Source of the DNA: Gammaproteobacteria bacterium | GTDB taxonomy: Bacteria > Pseudomonadota > Gammaproteobacteria > Arenicellales > Arenicellaceae | Assembly: GCA_013002025.1 (NCBI GenBank) | Contig: JABDKW010000044.1 | Location: 1 to 64,000, forward strand | DNA: 64,000 nt | Direction of reading: 5' to 3' | In this document: positions 40,848 to 49,037 of the stretch, piece by piece | How the letters are laid out: every line of letters begins with the position of its first letter | How positions within the stretch are numbered: the first letter of the stretch is position 1 | The notes under the pieces: model-generated | Told to the model about the DNA's origin: nothing | The model's input: the letters and a program-made list of their open reading frames with translations, nothing else | The model's database searches: none | Position numbers and translations under genes: made by a program

Positions 40848-41216
40848 ATGCTAGACCAAGGGGATAACGCAACTCTGCCACCGATACCGAGCAAGCGGTA
40901 TTTCACCATTGGTGAAGTCAGTGATTTGTGTTTGGTCAAGCCGCATGTGTTGCGCTATTGGGAACAGGAATTCTCACAGTTAAACCCGGTTAAACGTCGC
41001 GGTAACAGGCGTTATTATCAGCGTCACGAAGTGCAATTGATCCGCCGCATCCGCAGTCTTTTATATATTGAAGGCTTCACGATCAGCGGCGCAAAAAATC
41101 AAATCGAAATGGAAGCCGGTGGCCAGGCTACGCCAACCACGCAGGTCAAGAAGCAATTGGTGTCTGAGCTCATCCAGGAGATTGATGAGGTTGTGGCGAT
41201 ACTTTCCAACCCCTGA
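40848..41216 (+). CDS. MerR-family transcriptional regulator
   Basis: A 122-residue regulator with a winged helix: KRYFTIGEVSDLCLVKPHVLRYWEQEF then RRGNRRYYQRHEVQLIRRI. A short C-terminal helix follows, with no effector-binding domain and no metal-ligand cysteines. Genes of this type sit after ihfA in many gammaproteobacteria; the target is unknown. A small dyad (AACCTC/GAGGTT, 41240-41256) lies after the stop, without a T-run. Confidence 0.87.
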   Translation: MLDQGDNATLPPIPSKRYFTIGEVSDLCLVKPHVLRYWEQEFSQLNPVKRRGNRRYYQRHEVQLIRRIRSLLYIEGFTISGAKNQIEMEAGGQATPTTQVKKQLVSELIQEIDEVVAILSNP

Positions 41217-41254
41217 TTGTTTAAAAGTTATTGCGGCTTAACCTCGTCCAGAGG

Positions 41255-41282
41255 TTGCCATCATCACCAATTAGTATATATT
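41255..41282 (+). promoter_or_regulatory. tRNA-Pro promoter
   Basis: TTGCCA (41255-41260) and TATATT (41277-41282) are separated by 16 bases. Transcription would start near 41289, six bases before the tRNA. Confidence 0.6.
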
Positions 41283-41294
41283 CCCATCTCGGTT

Positions 41295-41451
<157 letters not shown>

Positions 41452-41456
41452 TCAAG

Positions 41457-41575
41457 GTGAGAGGTGAGAACCGAGTGTGGGTTCACAAAATCGCCAGGAG
41501 CGATTTTGCACGTCCGAAGGGCGCCCGCAGGGTAAGCCGCAGGATGCGGCGCATGAAATCCTCTCACCCCGACCA
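41457..41575 (+). pseudogene. Degenerate second tRNA-Pro copy interrupted in its T-loop
   Basis: The sequence up to GGGTTC at 41479-41484 looks like an eroded tRNA body ending in the T-arm 5' half. A structured element occupies 41485-41556. At 41557 the sequence resumes as the exact last 19 bases of tRNA-Pro, AATCCTCTCACCCCGACCA. In the intact gene GGTTCG joins AATCC directly, so the element splits the T-loop. The body upstream of GGTTC is too degraded to fold as a tRNA. Confidence 0.65.
41485..41556 (+). repeat. Four-hairpin element, tRNA-Pro copy
   Basis: Stems in order: CAAAATCG/CGATTTTG (41486-41508), CGTCC/GGGCG (41511-41523), CCC/GGG (41524-41532) and CCGCA/TGCGG (41537-41549). The order, spacing and stem lengths match the three elements at tRNA-Arg, with paired substitutions in stems 1, 2 and 4. 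It lies in the same direction as the host tRNA copy. Confidence 0.8.
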
Positions 41576-41656
41576 AAAATACTTGTTATGTCGCAGGATC
41601 GACGTACCGCACAAAGTTGAAAGCCATGCAAATGTTGACGTTATTCAGCAGGGATC
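41557..41656 (+). repeat. Direct repeat copy 2: tRNA-Pro 3' end plus flank
   Basis: The second copy of the repeat at 41353-41451, starting with the 19-base tRNA-Pro 3' end. It ends about 15 bases before the pcm -10 box, so the duplication reaches into the pcm upstream region. Confidence 0.92.
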
Positions 41657-41671
41657 AATTGCCCATTTGCG

Positions 41672-41677
41672 TATAAT
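41672..41677 (+). promoter_or_regulatory. -10 box of the pcm promoter
   Basis: A perfect TATAAT lies just past the duplicated tRNA flank. Transcription would begin near 41684, on top of two upstream ATG codons, which argues for the downstream pcm start at 41720. No good -35 box is visible. Confidence 0.5.
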
Positions 41678-41719
41678 GCGCCCATGATGAGTAGCCGCAA
41701 TGCCCATACCGGAATCGGG

Positions 41720-42349
41720 ATGACTTCCCACCGTACCCGTCGACGCCTTATCGAGCAGTTACAGTCCTTGGGCATAAAAGATCAACGGGTGCTGGACAGC
41801 ATGCAGGCATTGCCACGCCACTTATTTGTGGACGAAGCCTTGGCAAGCCGCGCCTATGAAAATACGGCATTACCTATTGGCCATGGACAAACTATTTCGC
41901 AACCCTACATTGTGGCGCTGATGACGCAGGCGTTGCTCGATAAACCGCGGCCTAACGTTTTGGAGATCGGTACCGGTTGTGGGTATCAAACAGCGATTCT
42001 GGCCGGGCTCTGCGAGCGCGTGGTGAGTCTCGAGCGAATCGTGAAGTTGCACCGGCAGGCTCGGGACCGGCTGTATGATCTGGGAGTACGCAATGTTGTG
42101 TTTCGTCATGGAGATGGCTTCGCCGGATTAGGGGAGTATGCGCCGTATGATGGAATACTCGCAGCGGCTGTGTCGCCGGACGTACCGCAGGAATTGATCG
42201 AGCAATTAGCTGAGGGGGGCCGCATCGTGATGCCGCTGGGTGGGGGTGATCATCAGACCCTGGTGGTTATCGATAAAACATCATCAGGTCTGACTAGAAC
42301 CGAAATTGAAGCGGTGCGTTTTGTGCCGCGATTGGCCGGCCTGGGTTAG
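41720..42349 (+). CDS. pcm: Protein-L-isoaspartate O-methyltransferase Pcm
   Basis: A 209-residue SAM-dependent enzyme that starts repair of isoaspartyl residues in aged proteins. PRHLFVDEALASRAYENTALPIG and QTISQPYIVALM are hallmarks, and the SAM loop is VLEIGTGCGYQTAIL. ATG 41720 gives MTSHRTRRRLIEQL, the family N-terminus, and lies downstream of the likely transcription start; the frame also extends to ATG 41684. pcm-(yqaA)-nlpD-rpoS is a stationary-phase cluster. Confidence 0.94.
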   Translation: MTSHRTRRRLIEQLQSLGIKDQRVLDSMQALPRHLFVDEALASRAYENTALPIGHGQTISQPYIVALMTQALLDKPRPNVLEIGTGCGYQTAILAGLCERVVSLERIVKLHRQARDRLYDLGVRNVVFRHGDGFAGLGEYAPYDGILAAAVSPDVPQELIEQLAEGGRIVMPLGGGDHQTLVVIDKTSSGLTRTEIEAVRFVPRLAGLG

Positions 42350-42372
42350 GCCGACTCGCTGCGGAGGAAGTC

Positions 42373-42957
42373 GTGGTTTTGTTCGAACCCATATACACCA
42401 AAGTACTGCACTGGGCCCGTCACCCACATGGGGAACGATACCTGGCGGGGATAAGCTTTGCTGAGTCATCCTTTTTTCCTGTGCCGGTGGATGTCATGCT
42501 GGCGCCGATGGTGTTGGCTGACCGCCCCAAAGCGTGGCGGCTGGCTGCGATTACCACGGTGATGTCGGTGTTGGGCGGTATGTTTGGCTATCTGATCGGT
42601 GCGTATTTCTTCGACAGTTATGGCACGCAATTATTGAACTACTTCGACGCTCATGAAACGTTTTCACAAGTGCAGGCCTCCTATATCAAGCATGGCATGT
42701 TGATTGTGTTGCTAGCTGGATTTACGCCGATCCCCTATAAAGTGTTTACCATTGCCTCAGGGGTAATCGGGATTGCGATCGTGCCGTTTATGTTGATGTC
42801 ATTATTAGGCCGAGGCGGGCGGTTTTTTTTGGTGGCCGCGTTGGTGAAGCTCGGAGGTGATCGTCTGGAAGAAACCATTCTTGCCAAAATCGAGTTAATC
42901 GGTTGGGCGACGCTGCTGTTGGCAGCGGTACTATTTACGCTTTACAAGTTCTGGTAA
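42373..42957 (+). CDS. YqaA/DedA-like membrane protein (VTT domain)
   Basis: A 194-residue inner-membrane protein. It starts at GTG 42373, two bases after GGAGGAAG. The segment ESSFFPVPVDVMLAPM near residue 33 and ELAGFTPIPYKVF-like LLAGFTPIPYKVFTIASGVIG near residue 115 are the paired proline-rich hairpins of SNARE-associated/VTT proteins, linked to lipid scrambling or transport. Four or five helices are expected. It lies between pcm and nlpD. Confidence 0.86.
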   Translation: MVLFEPIYTKVLHWARHPHGERYLAGISFAESSFFPVPVDVMLAPMVLADRPKAWRLAAITTVMSVLGGMFGYLIGAYFFDSYGTQLLNYFDAHETFSQVQASYIKHGMLIVLLAGFTPIPYKVFTIASGVIGIAIVPFMLMSLLGRGGRFFLVAALVKLGGDRLEETILAKIELIGWATLLLAAVLFTLYKFW

Positions 42958-42987
42958 CTCGCCATTTTCGCCTACCCCGCTAACTGC

Positions 42988-43803
42988 TTGCGCCAGTCTG
43001 GCATTGTCTTACTGCTGATATTTAGTACTCTGGCGGTAACCGCTTGTGCTCCACCCTCCAAGGTTCGCGTGGTTGAACGTGAGACCGTGGACCGGCGCAT
43101 CGAAACAGAGAAAATAGGCGGCAGCGTCATTCGCATTGTGCAATCTGGAGACACCTTGCACGCCATTGCATTTGCCAGCGGCCTGGATGTGAATGAGTTG
43201 GCTGCCTGGAACAATCTGAGCGACACCAGCAAGTTAAACATTGGTCAGCGGATACGACTGACCAAGCCGCTAAACTATAAGCCGACTTCGGTGGCGCGGC
43301 GCTCAACGCAAACCCGTACAGAAACGGCTGGCGCTAAGCGCCAAACATCAAATGTACCCGAGCAAACGCAGACTGCCCAACCTGCGCGTAGATCCAGTAG
43401 TCGCAGTGCCAGGGAAAACCAAAGATTGCAAAATGAATTAGGTTGGCGTTGGCCGGTCAGGGGCCGGGTGATCAATGGCTTTTCCAGCCGCCAATCACCA
43501 CAGGGCATCGATATCGCGGCTGCAAAAAATACGCCGGTGTTGGCGGCTGCGCCTGGCGAGGTCGTTTATGTCGGAAATGGGCTTAAGGGTTATGGAAATC
43601 TGGTGATTATTAAACATAATGACCAGTATCTGAGTGCCTATGCTCATAATCACTCGACATATGTCAGCGAAGGACAAAAAGTTTTTTCACAAACGTCAAT
43701 TGGATCGATTGGTAATAATAAACAAGGGGTTACGGCTCTCCAGTTCCAGATCCGCAGGCATGGCCAGCCGGTCAATCCACTACTTTACTTACCAAATCGT
43801 TGA
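42988..43803 (+). CDS. nlpD: NlpD-like divisome lipoprotein (LysM + degenerate LytM)
   Basis: A 271-residue lipoprotein with lipobox LAVTAC. A LysM domain (residues about 48-92, VQSGDTLHAIAFASGLDVNEL) is followed by a basic Ser/Arg/Gln linker and a C-terminal M23/LytM domain. The catalytic HxxxD and HxH residues are incomplete (GIDIA and ALQFQIR), as in E. coli NlpD, which activates amidase AmiC rather than cutting peptidoglycan itself. The start is TTG 42988; the gene precedes rpoS, whose promoter lies inside nlpD in E. coli. Confidence 0.92.
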   Translation: MRQSGIVLLLIFSTLAVTACAPPSKVRVVERETVDRRIETEKIGGSVIRIVQSGDTLHAIAFASGLDVNELAAWNNLSDTSKLNIGQRIRLTKPLNYKPTSVARRSTQTRTETAGAKRQTSNVPEQTQTAQPARRSSSRSARENQRLQNELGWRWPVRGRVINGFSSRQSPQGIDIAAAKNTPVLAAAPGEVVYVGNGLKGYGNLVIIKHNDQYLSAYAHNHSTYVSEGQKVFSQTSIGSIGNNKQGVTALQFQIRRHGQPVNPLLYLPNR

Positions 43804-43861
43804 ACTTGACGTTTAACTAGGAGTAGACTAGGGCTCGAATTCTTATAAAAAACCCCCCTAA

Positions 43862-44791
43862 GTGAACCAAAAACTGGAAACAAAACTGGTCAAGGACACC
43901 AGAAAAAAGCCGCCGGCTCGGGACGGTGCGTTCCATGATGCCGAGTATATTTATATGCGCGAAATTGAGTTCGTACCGCTGTTAACGGCGGAGGACGAGG
44001 TGCGTCTTGGACGATTGGTGCAGCAGGGCGATGAGACCGCACGCCGCCAGATGATAGAGGCAAATTTGCGCCTGGTGGTTAAAATTGCGCGCAAATATCA
44101 TGTGCATAAATTGGGCCTGATGGATCTGGTCGAGGAAGGCAATCTTGGGCTTATGCACGCGGTGCAAAAATTTGATCCAGAGCGGGGCTTTCGTTTTTCA
44201 ACCTATGCCTCCTGGTGGATTCGCCACGAAATTGAGCGCTCCATAATGAACCAGTCGCGCACCGTTCGATTGCCGGTGCATGTGGTGCGTGAAGTAAATA
44301 AATATAAGCGAGCCAGCTACGAACTGGTGCAAAAGTTGCAACATGAACCCAATATTCAGGAGATCGCAGAGTCCACCGATCACAGCGTTGAGGAAGTGAG
44401 CCGACTAATGACACTCAACCGACCGTCCGCTTCAATGGATGAACCCATTGGTCGTGGTGAACAGAGCGAATACACATTTTTAGATGCTTTGGTGAATGAG
44501 CGAGCTGAGGATCCGGTTGCAACCGCTCAACAGCATGAAGTGTGTGCCCATATCGGGGAGTGGTTGCAATTTCTTGGTGACAAGCCGCGGGAGATTATAG
44601 AGCGTCGCTTTGGACTAAATAAAAGCGGTCGTGGCCGCGGTGAGCCGCAGACCTTAGAGCAGGTCGCGCAGGCGGTCGGCCTGACCCGCGAACGTGTTCG
44701 GCAAATACAGATTCAGGCATTGGAAAAATTGAATCGAATTTTGCGTAAAAACGGCTATAACTGGGACAATGTGTCCAGCCTCCGTGATTAG
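43862..44791 (+). CDS. rpoS: RNA polymerase sigma factor RpoS
   Basis: A 309-residue group 2 sigma factor. Region 2 contains FDPERGFRFSTYASWWIRHEIERSIMNQSRT, here split as FDPERGFRFSTYASWWIRH and EIERSIMNQSRT. Region 3 has LPVHVVREVNKY, and region 4 ends in GLTRERVRQIQIQALEKL. The N-terminus before region 1.2 is short, about 25 residues. GTG 43862 directly follows an in-frame TAA and has no purine-rich ribosome-binding site; a C-run sits there instead. The position after nlpD supports RpoS over RpoH. Confidence 0.9.
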   Translation: MNQKLETKLVKDTRKKPPARDGAFHDAEYIYMREIEFVPLLTAEDEVRLGRLVQQGDETARRQMIEANLRLVVKIARKYHVHKLGLMDLVEEGNLGLMHAVQKFDPERGFRFSTYASWWIRHEIERSIMNQSRTVRLPVHVVREVNKYKRASYELVQKLQHEPNIQEIAESTDHSVEEVSRLMTLNRPSASMDEPIGRGEQSEYTFLDALVNERAEDPVATAQQHEVCAHIGEWLQFLGDKPREIIERRFGLNKSGRGRGEPQTLEQVAQAVGLTRERVRQIQIQALEKLNRILRKNGYNWDNVSSLRD

Positions 44792-44812
44792 TCAGTAAAT
44801 CCTTAAAATCTA

Positions 44813-44841
44813 GCGACAGCCGTGGTTCTCGCGGCTACAAT
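44813..44841 (+). promoter_or_regulatory. Likely promoter of the aminotransferase-hom-thrC group
   Basis: GCGACA (44813-44818) and TACAAT (44836-44841) are separated by 17 bases. Transcription would start near 44848, 38 bases before the ATG. A small AGCCG/CGGCT dyad lies in the spacer. Confidence 0.5.
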
Positions 44842-44885
44842 ACGCGGTTACAGAATTGTAGCCCACGTTGTATTACTCCCATCTT

Positions 44886-46082
44886 ATGGAACAGTTTCCG
44901 CGCATCCAGCGCTTACCTCACTATGTCTTCAATATCGTCGGCGAGTTAAAAGCCGCTGCCCGCGCGCGCGGTGAAGATATTATCGACTTTGGGATGGGTA
45001 ATCCTGATCAGCCCACGCCGCAGCCCATTGTCGATAAACTTTGTGAAGCGGCGCAGCGTGGTGATACGCACCGCTACTCGGTGTCTCGTGGTATTCCGCG
45101 GCTACGCAAGGCGATTTGCAACTGGTATGGCGAGCGTTACAACGTCGATCTGGATTTTGACAGCGAGGCCATCGTTACCATTGGCTCCAAAGAGGGCTTG
45201 GCGCACCTAGCGATGGCCGTGGTAGACAATGGTGACTCAGTGTTGGTACCAAACCCTGCCTACCCGATTCACCCCTATGGCTTTATTATCGCCGGCGCGG
45301 ATATCCGGCATGTGCCTATAGGCCCCGGAATTGATTTTTTCGAAGAGTTGGAAACTGCTCTTAAGAATATGTTCCCCAAGCCCAAAATGCTGGTGCTCAA
45401 TTTCCCCAGTAACCCGACAGCCCAGTGTGTCGAGTTGGATTTTTTCGAACGGGTTGTGGACATGGCGGTTGAGCATGGCTTTTGGGTGGTGCACGATCTG
45501 GCCTATGCCGATATCGTCTTTGATGGCTATGTGGCACCCTCAATTATGCAGGTGCCGGGCGCCAGAGACGTCGCGGTGGAGTCGTTTAGCCTGTCGAAAA
45601 GTTACAATATGCCTGGCTGGAGAGTGGGCTTCATGGTCGGTAATAAGACCTTGATTGCTGCGCTGGCCAGGATGAAGTCATATCTGGATTACGGCATGTT
45701 TACTCCAATCCAGATAGCCTCTATCTTCGCTCTGGAGGCGCCGGAGTCGAAACAGTGGATAAGCGAAATTCGTGACACCTATCAAAGCCGGCGTGATGTG
45801 TTATGCGAGGGATTAAATGCGGCCGGCTGGTTCGTAGAAAAGCCCAAGGCAACCATGTTTGTCTGGGCTAAAATTCCGCCGCAATTTGCCGAATTGGGAT
45901 CCATGGAATTTAGCAAGATATTGTTGAGCGAGGCCAAGGTGGCAGTGTCACCCGGGCTAGGCTTTGGTGAGTACGGCGACGATTATGTGCGTTTCGGACT
46001 CATTGAAAACGAGCATCGAACGCGTCAGGCGATACGCAATATCAAGGCCTTGATGCGCCATCCCGAGCGGTGTCAGGCTTAA
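44886..46082 (+). CDS. AlaC-like alanine/valine aminotransferase
   Basis: A 398-residue fold-type I aminotransferase starting [31 protein letters not shown] near residue 39, [12 protein letters not shown] near residue 175 and the PLP lysine in [17 protein letters not shown] near residue 238 match the AlaC/YfdZ group, which makes alanine from pyruvate. Placement before hom and thrC is also seen in related bacteria and ties it to the aspartate amino acid family. TTG 44868 is a poorer start. Confidence 0.85.
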   Translation: MEQFPRIQRLPHYVFNIVGELKAAARARGEDIIDFGMGNPDQPTPQPIVDKLCEAAQRGDTHRYSVSRGIPRLRKAICNWYGERYNVDLDFDSEAIVTIGSKEGLAHLAMAVVDNGDSVLVPNPAYPIHPYGFIIAGADIRHVPIGPGIDFFEELETALKNMFPKPKMLVLNFPSNPTAQCVELDFFERVVDMAVEHGFWVVHDLAYADIVFDGYVAPSIMQVPGARDVAVESFSLSKSYNMPGWRVGFMVGNKTLIAALARMKSYLDYGMFTPIQIASIFALEAPESKQWISEIRDTYQSRRDVLCEGLNAAGWFVEKPKATMFVWAKIPPQFAELGSMEFSKILLSEAKVAVSPGLGFGEYGDDYVRFGLIENEHRTRQAIRNIKALMRHPERCQA

Positions 46083-46116
46083 CTGTAATTAATAAAAAAA
46101 GATAGGCAAAAATCCA

Positions 46117-47427
46117 ATGCAGGCGATAAACATAGGGATACTGGGGCTCGGTACCGTTGGGGCTGGCACCGCAACGATACTGCAGCGCAACGCCGATGAA
46201 ATCAGTCGCCGCCTGGGCTGTCGGCTGGTGGTGAAAGTCGCCTCGGTGCAAGACCGAAACAAAGCACGCGACTGTGATTGCAGCGGCTTTGAAATCACGG
46301 AAAATCCGCACCAAGTAGTCAGTGACCCTGATGTCGACATTGTTGTTGAGACCATCGGCGGTGAGACCTTGGCCAAACAATTGATGCTGGAGGCAATTGC
46401 AAATGGCAAACATATAGCGACTGCTAACAAAGCATTAATTGCACTGCATGGAGAAGAAATATTTGCGGCCGCGCGCGATGCCGGAGTCGCCGTTTATTAC
46501 GAGGCGGCCGTGGCCGGCGGGATCAGTATCATCAAGAGCCTGCGAGAGGGGTTGGCGGGTAATCGAGTCTCCCTGGTAGCTGGCATTATTAATGGCACCG
46601 GTAATTTCATCCTGTCGGAGATGCGTGACAAGGGCCGGACGTTTGCAGATGTCTTGTCAGAGGCGCAGCAGCTTGGTTATGCCGAAGCAGATCCGACATT
46701 CGATGTGGAAGGTATTGATGCGGCACACAAGTTGACCATTCTGGCCAGCATTGCCTTCGGCATTCCGCTGCAGTTTGACAACGTCTACACAGAGGGTATT
46801 GGTGCACTTAGCCTGACCGACGTCGGCTACGCCGAAGAATTAGGCTATCGTATCAAGCATCTGGGCATCGCCAGAGTTGATGAACGTGGCGTGGAATTAC
46901 GGGTGCACCCCACGCTGATCCCGCAGCGCCGCTTGATCGCCAATGTGGATGGCGTTATGAATGCGGTGCTGGTCAAAGGTGATGCGGTCGGCAACACCCT
47001 ACACTATGGGGCGGGTGCGGGAGCTGAGCCGACCGGCTCGGCGGTGGTTGCAGACTTGGTTGATATTGCCCGCAATATTGTTGCCAACGACGCCGCACGT
47101 ATCCCGGCAATCGCCTTTCAGGCCGATCAGGTAAAGCAGCTCGAGATTAAACCGCGTGGGCAGTTCGAATGTGCGTATTATCTGCGGGTAGAAGTGAACG
47201 ATGTCGCTGGCGTGATGTCACAATTGTCCAAAGTATTCGCAGAGCGCGAAATTAGCCTGGAGGCCATCACACAAAAAGAACCCGCACCTGGTGCGACCGC
47301 AGTGTCGGTAATTTTTATTACCCAGCGTACGCAGGAAGAGAAAATTGACTCCGCCATCGGCGATGTGGAGACAATGTCGGATGTGCGTGGCAAAGTGACT
47401 CGAATTCGCGTAGAGCATTTGAATTGA
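46117..47427 (+). CDS. hom: Homoserine dehydrogenase
   Basis: A 436-residue monofunctional enzyme (no aspartokinase domain) reducing aspartate semialdehyde to homoserine. The NAD(P) motif GILGLGTVGAGTA is at residues 7-19. The catalytic region contains YEAAVAGGISIIKSLREGL and INGTGNFIL near residue 150. A C-terminal ACT domain (about 350-430) probably gives threonine feedback. thrC begins two bases past the stop. Confidence 0.96.
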   Translation: MQAINIGILGLGTVGAGTATILQRNADEISRRLGCRLVVKVASVQDRNKARDCDCSGFEITENPHQVVSDPDVDIVVETIGGETLAKQLMLEAIANGKHIATANKALIALHGEEIFAAARDAGVAVYYEAAVAGGISIIKSLREGLAGNRVSLVAGIINGTGNFILSEMRDKGRTFADVLSEAQQLGYAEADPTFDVEGIDAAHKLTILASIAFGIPLQFDNVYTEGIGALSLTDVGYAEELGYRIKHLGIARVDERGVELRVHPTLIPQRRLIANVDGVMNAVLVKGDAVGNTLHYGAGAGAEPTGSAVVADLVDIARNIVANDAARIPAIAFQADQVKQLEIKPRGQFECAYYLRVEVNDVAGVMSQLSKVFAEREISLEAITQKEPAPGATAVSVIFITQRTQEEKIDSAIGDVETMSDVRGKVTRIRVEHLN

Positions 47428-47428
47428 T

Positions 47429-48838
47429 ATGCGGTATGTAAGCACGCGCGGCCAGGCGCCTGAGTTAGGCTTTGAAGACGCAGTATTAGCTGGTTTAGCC
47501 AGCGATGGCGGCCTCTATGTGCCGGTCGAGATACCTGAATTTACGGCCTCTCAAATCGCCAGCTGGCGGCATCTCAGCTACCCTGATTTGATGTTTGAGG
47601 TTGTGCAACCCTTTGTTGGTGGTGAGATAGCAGAGGCAGATTTGCGGGCCATTATTAGCGATAGCTATACCGGCTTCACGCACCCTGATATCGCGCCCCT
47701 GGTTAAAATCGGTGAGGGCGAATGGGTGTTGGAATTGTTTCATGGGCCGACCCTCGCGTTTAAGGATTTCGCCTTGCAATTTCTCGGCCGCCTGCTGGAT
47801 CTGATACTGGCCAAGCGCCAGCAACGGGTGGTGGTGCTGGGCGCGACATCCGGTGATACTGGCTCAGCTGCAATTGAGGGATGTCGGCATTGCGCCAATG
47901 TCGATATTTTTATTATGCACCCGCATCAACGCGTGTCCGACGTGCAGCGTCGGCAAATGACCACGGTATTGGCAGACAATGTATTCAATATTGCCATTGA
48001 AGGAAACTTTGATGACTGCCAGACCCTGGTTAAGCAGAGTTTTTCTGATCAGGGGTTTTTAGGAGAGGGCCGACAGCTGGTGGCGGTAAATTCCATTAAC
48101 TGGGCCCGGATCGTCGCCCAAATAGCCTACTATTTTTATGCATCACTGCGGCTTGGGGCACCACAACGTGCTGTGTCATTTTCTGTTCCAACCGGCAATT
48201 TTGGGGATATCTATGCCGGCTATCTGGCGCGCCGAATGGGACTGCCCATCGAGCAATTAATAATTGCGACTAACTGCAATGACATTCTGCATCGAAGCCT
48301 TAGCTCGAACGATCATGGTAAACGCGACTTAGTCGCCTCCGTGGCACCCAGTATGGACATTATGGTATCCAGCAATTACGAACGGTTATTATTTGATTTG
48401 CATGATGGAGACGGCGCTGCAGTGGCCAAGCTGATGGCCGATTTCGAGCGTGGCGAGATGCGTCTGTCGGAGTCTGCGCTGGCGCGTGCGCGAGCCGTGT
48501 TCGACAGTGACCGGGTTGCGGATGAACAAGCGCTGGCAATGATGGCCGAGTTGTACAACTCGACCGGATACCTGCTAGACCCTCACACAGCGATCGGTGT
48601 TGCTGCCGCTCGTACGCGCCGCCGCAACCTCGAAACTCCCTTGGTGTGTATGGCAACGGCGCACCCGGTGAAGTTCCCTGATGCGGTTGCCAAGGCATTG
48701 CCGGGGGTGAATCCTGGCCTGCCGGCGCGAGTCAGGGAGCTGATGCAAAGACAGGAACGCTACCAGGTGTTGCCAAAGGATTTAGCTGGCCTGCATGCCT
48801 ATATTGCTGCGCACCTGCAAAAAAAGAGCAAGCAATAG
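47429..48838 (+). CDS. thrC: Threonine synthase
   Basis: A 469-residue PLP enzyme converting O-phosphohomoserine to threonine. MRYVSTRGQAPELGFEDAVL is the typical start. The PLP lysine lies in HGPTLAFKDFALQF near residue 112, and GATSGDTGSAAIEG and SVPTGNFGDIYAGYLA bind the phosphates. Length and motifs match the gammaproteobacterial class. It is probably coupled to hom. I see no Thr/Ile-rich attenuator peptide upstream. Confidence 0.97.
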   Translation: MRYVSTRGQAPELGFEDAVLAGLASDGGLYVPVEIPEFTASQIASWRHLSYPDLMFEVVQPFVGGEIAEADLRAIISDSYTGFTHPDIAPLVKIGEGEWVLELFHGPTLAFKDFALQFLGRLLDLILAKRQQRVVVLGATSGDTGSAAIEGCRHCANVDIFIMHPHQRVSDVQRRQMTTVLADNVFNIAIEGNFDDCQTLVKQSFSDQGFLGEGRQLVAVNSINWARIVAQIAYYFYASLRLGAPQRAVSFSVPTGNFGDIYAGYLARRMGLPIEQLIIATNCNDILHRSLSSNDHGKRDLVASVAPSMDIMVSSNYERLLFDLHDGDGAAVAKLMADFERGEMRLSESALARARAVFDSDRVADEQALAMMAELYNSTGYLLDPHTAIGVAAARTRRRNLETPLVCMATAHPVKFPDAVAKALPGVNPGLPARVRELMQRQERYQVLPKDLAGLHAYIAAHLQKKSKQ

Positions 48839-49037
48839 GCCATGCGCGCAGCCTGGTGCAGATTAATATGCCGTTAGATTGCGTCGACGAGGGGGGTAAT
48901 ACATGGTCAGGCCGCAGTTTTTTAAGTATCATCAATACCTTATCGAATAACCATAAAGCATTTTATATGGCTGTGCTCGCGAACACGTCGCGCGGGCCTC
49001 GCCACCTTGAATCGCGAATCAACGTATAACAATTACA

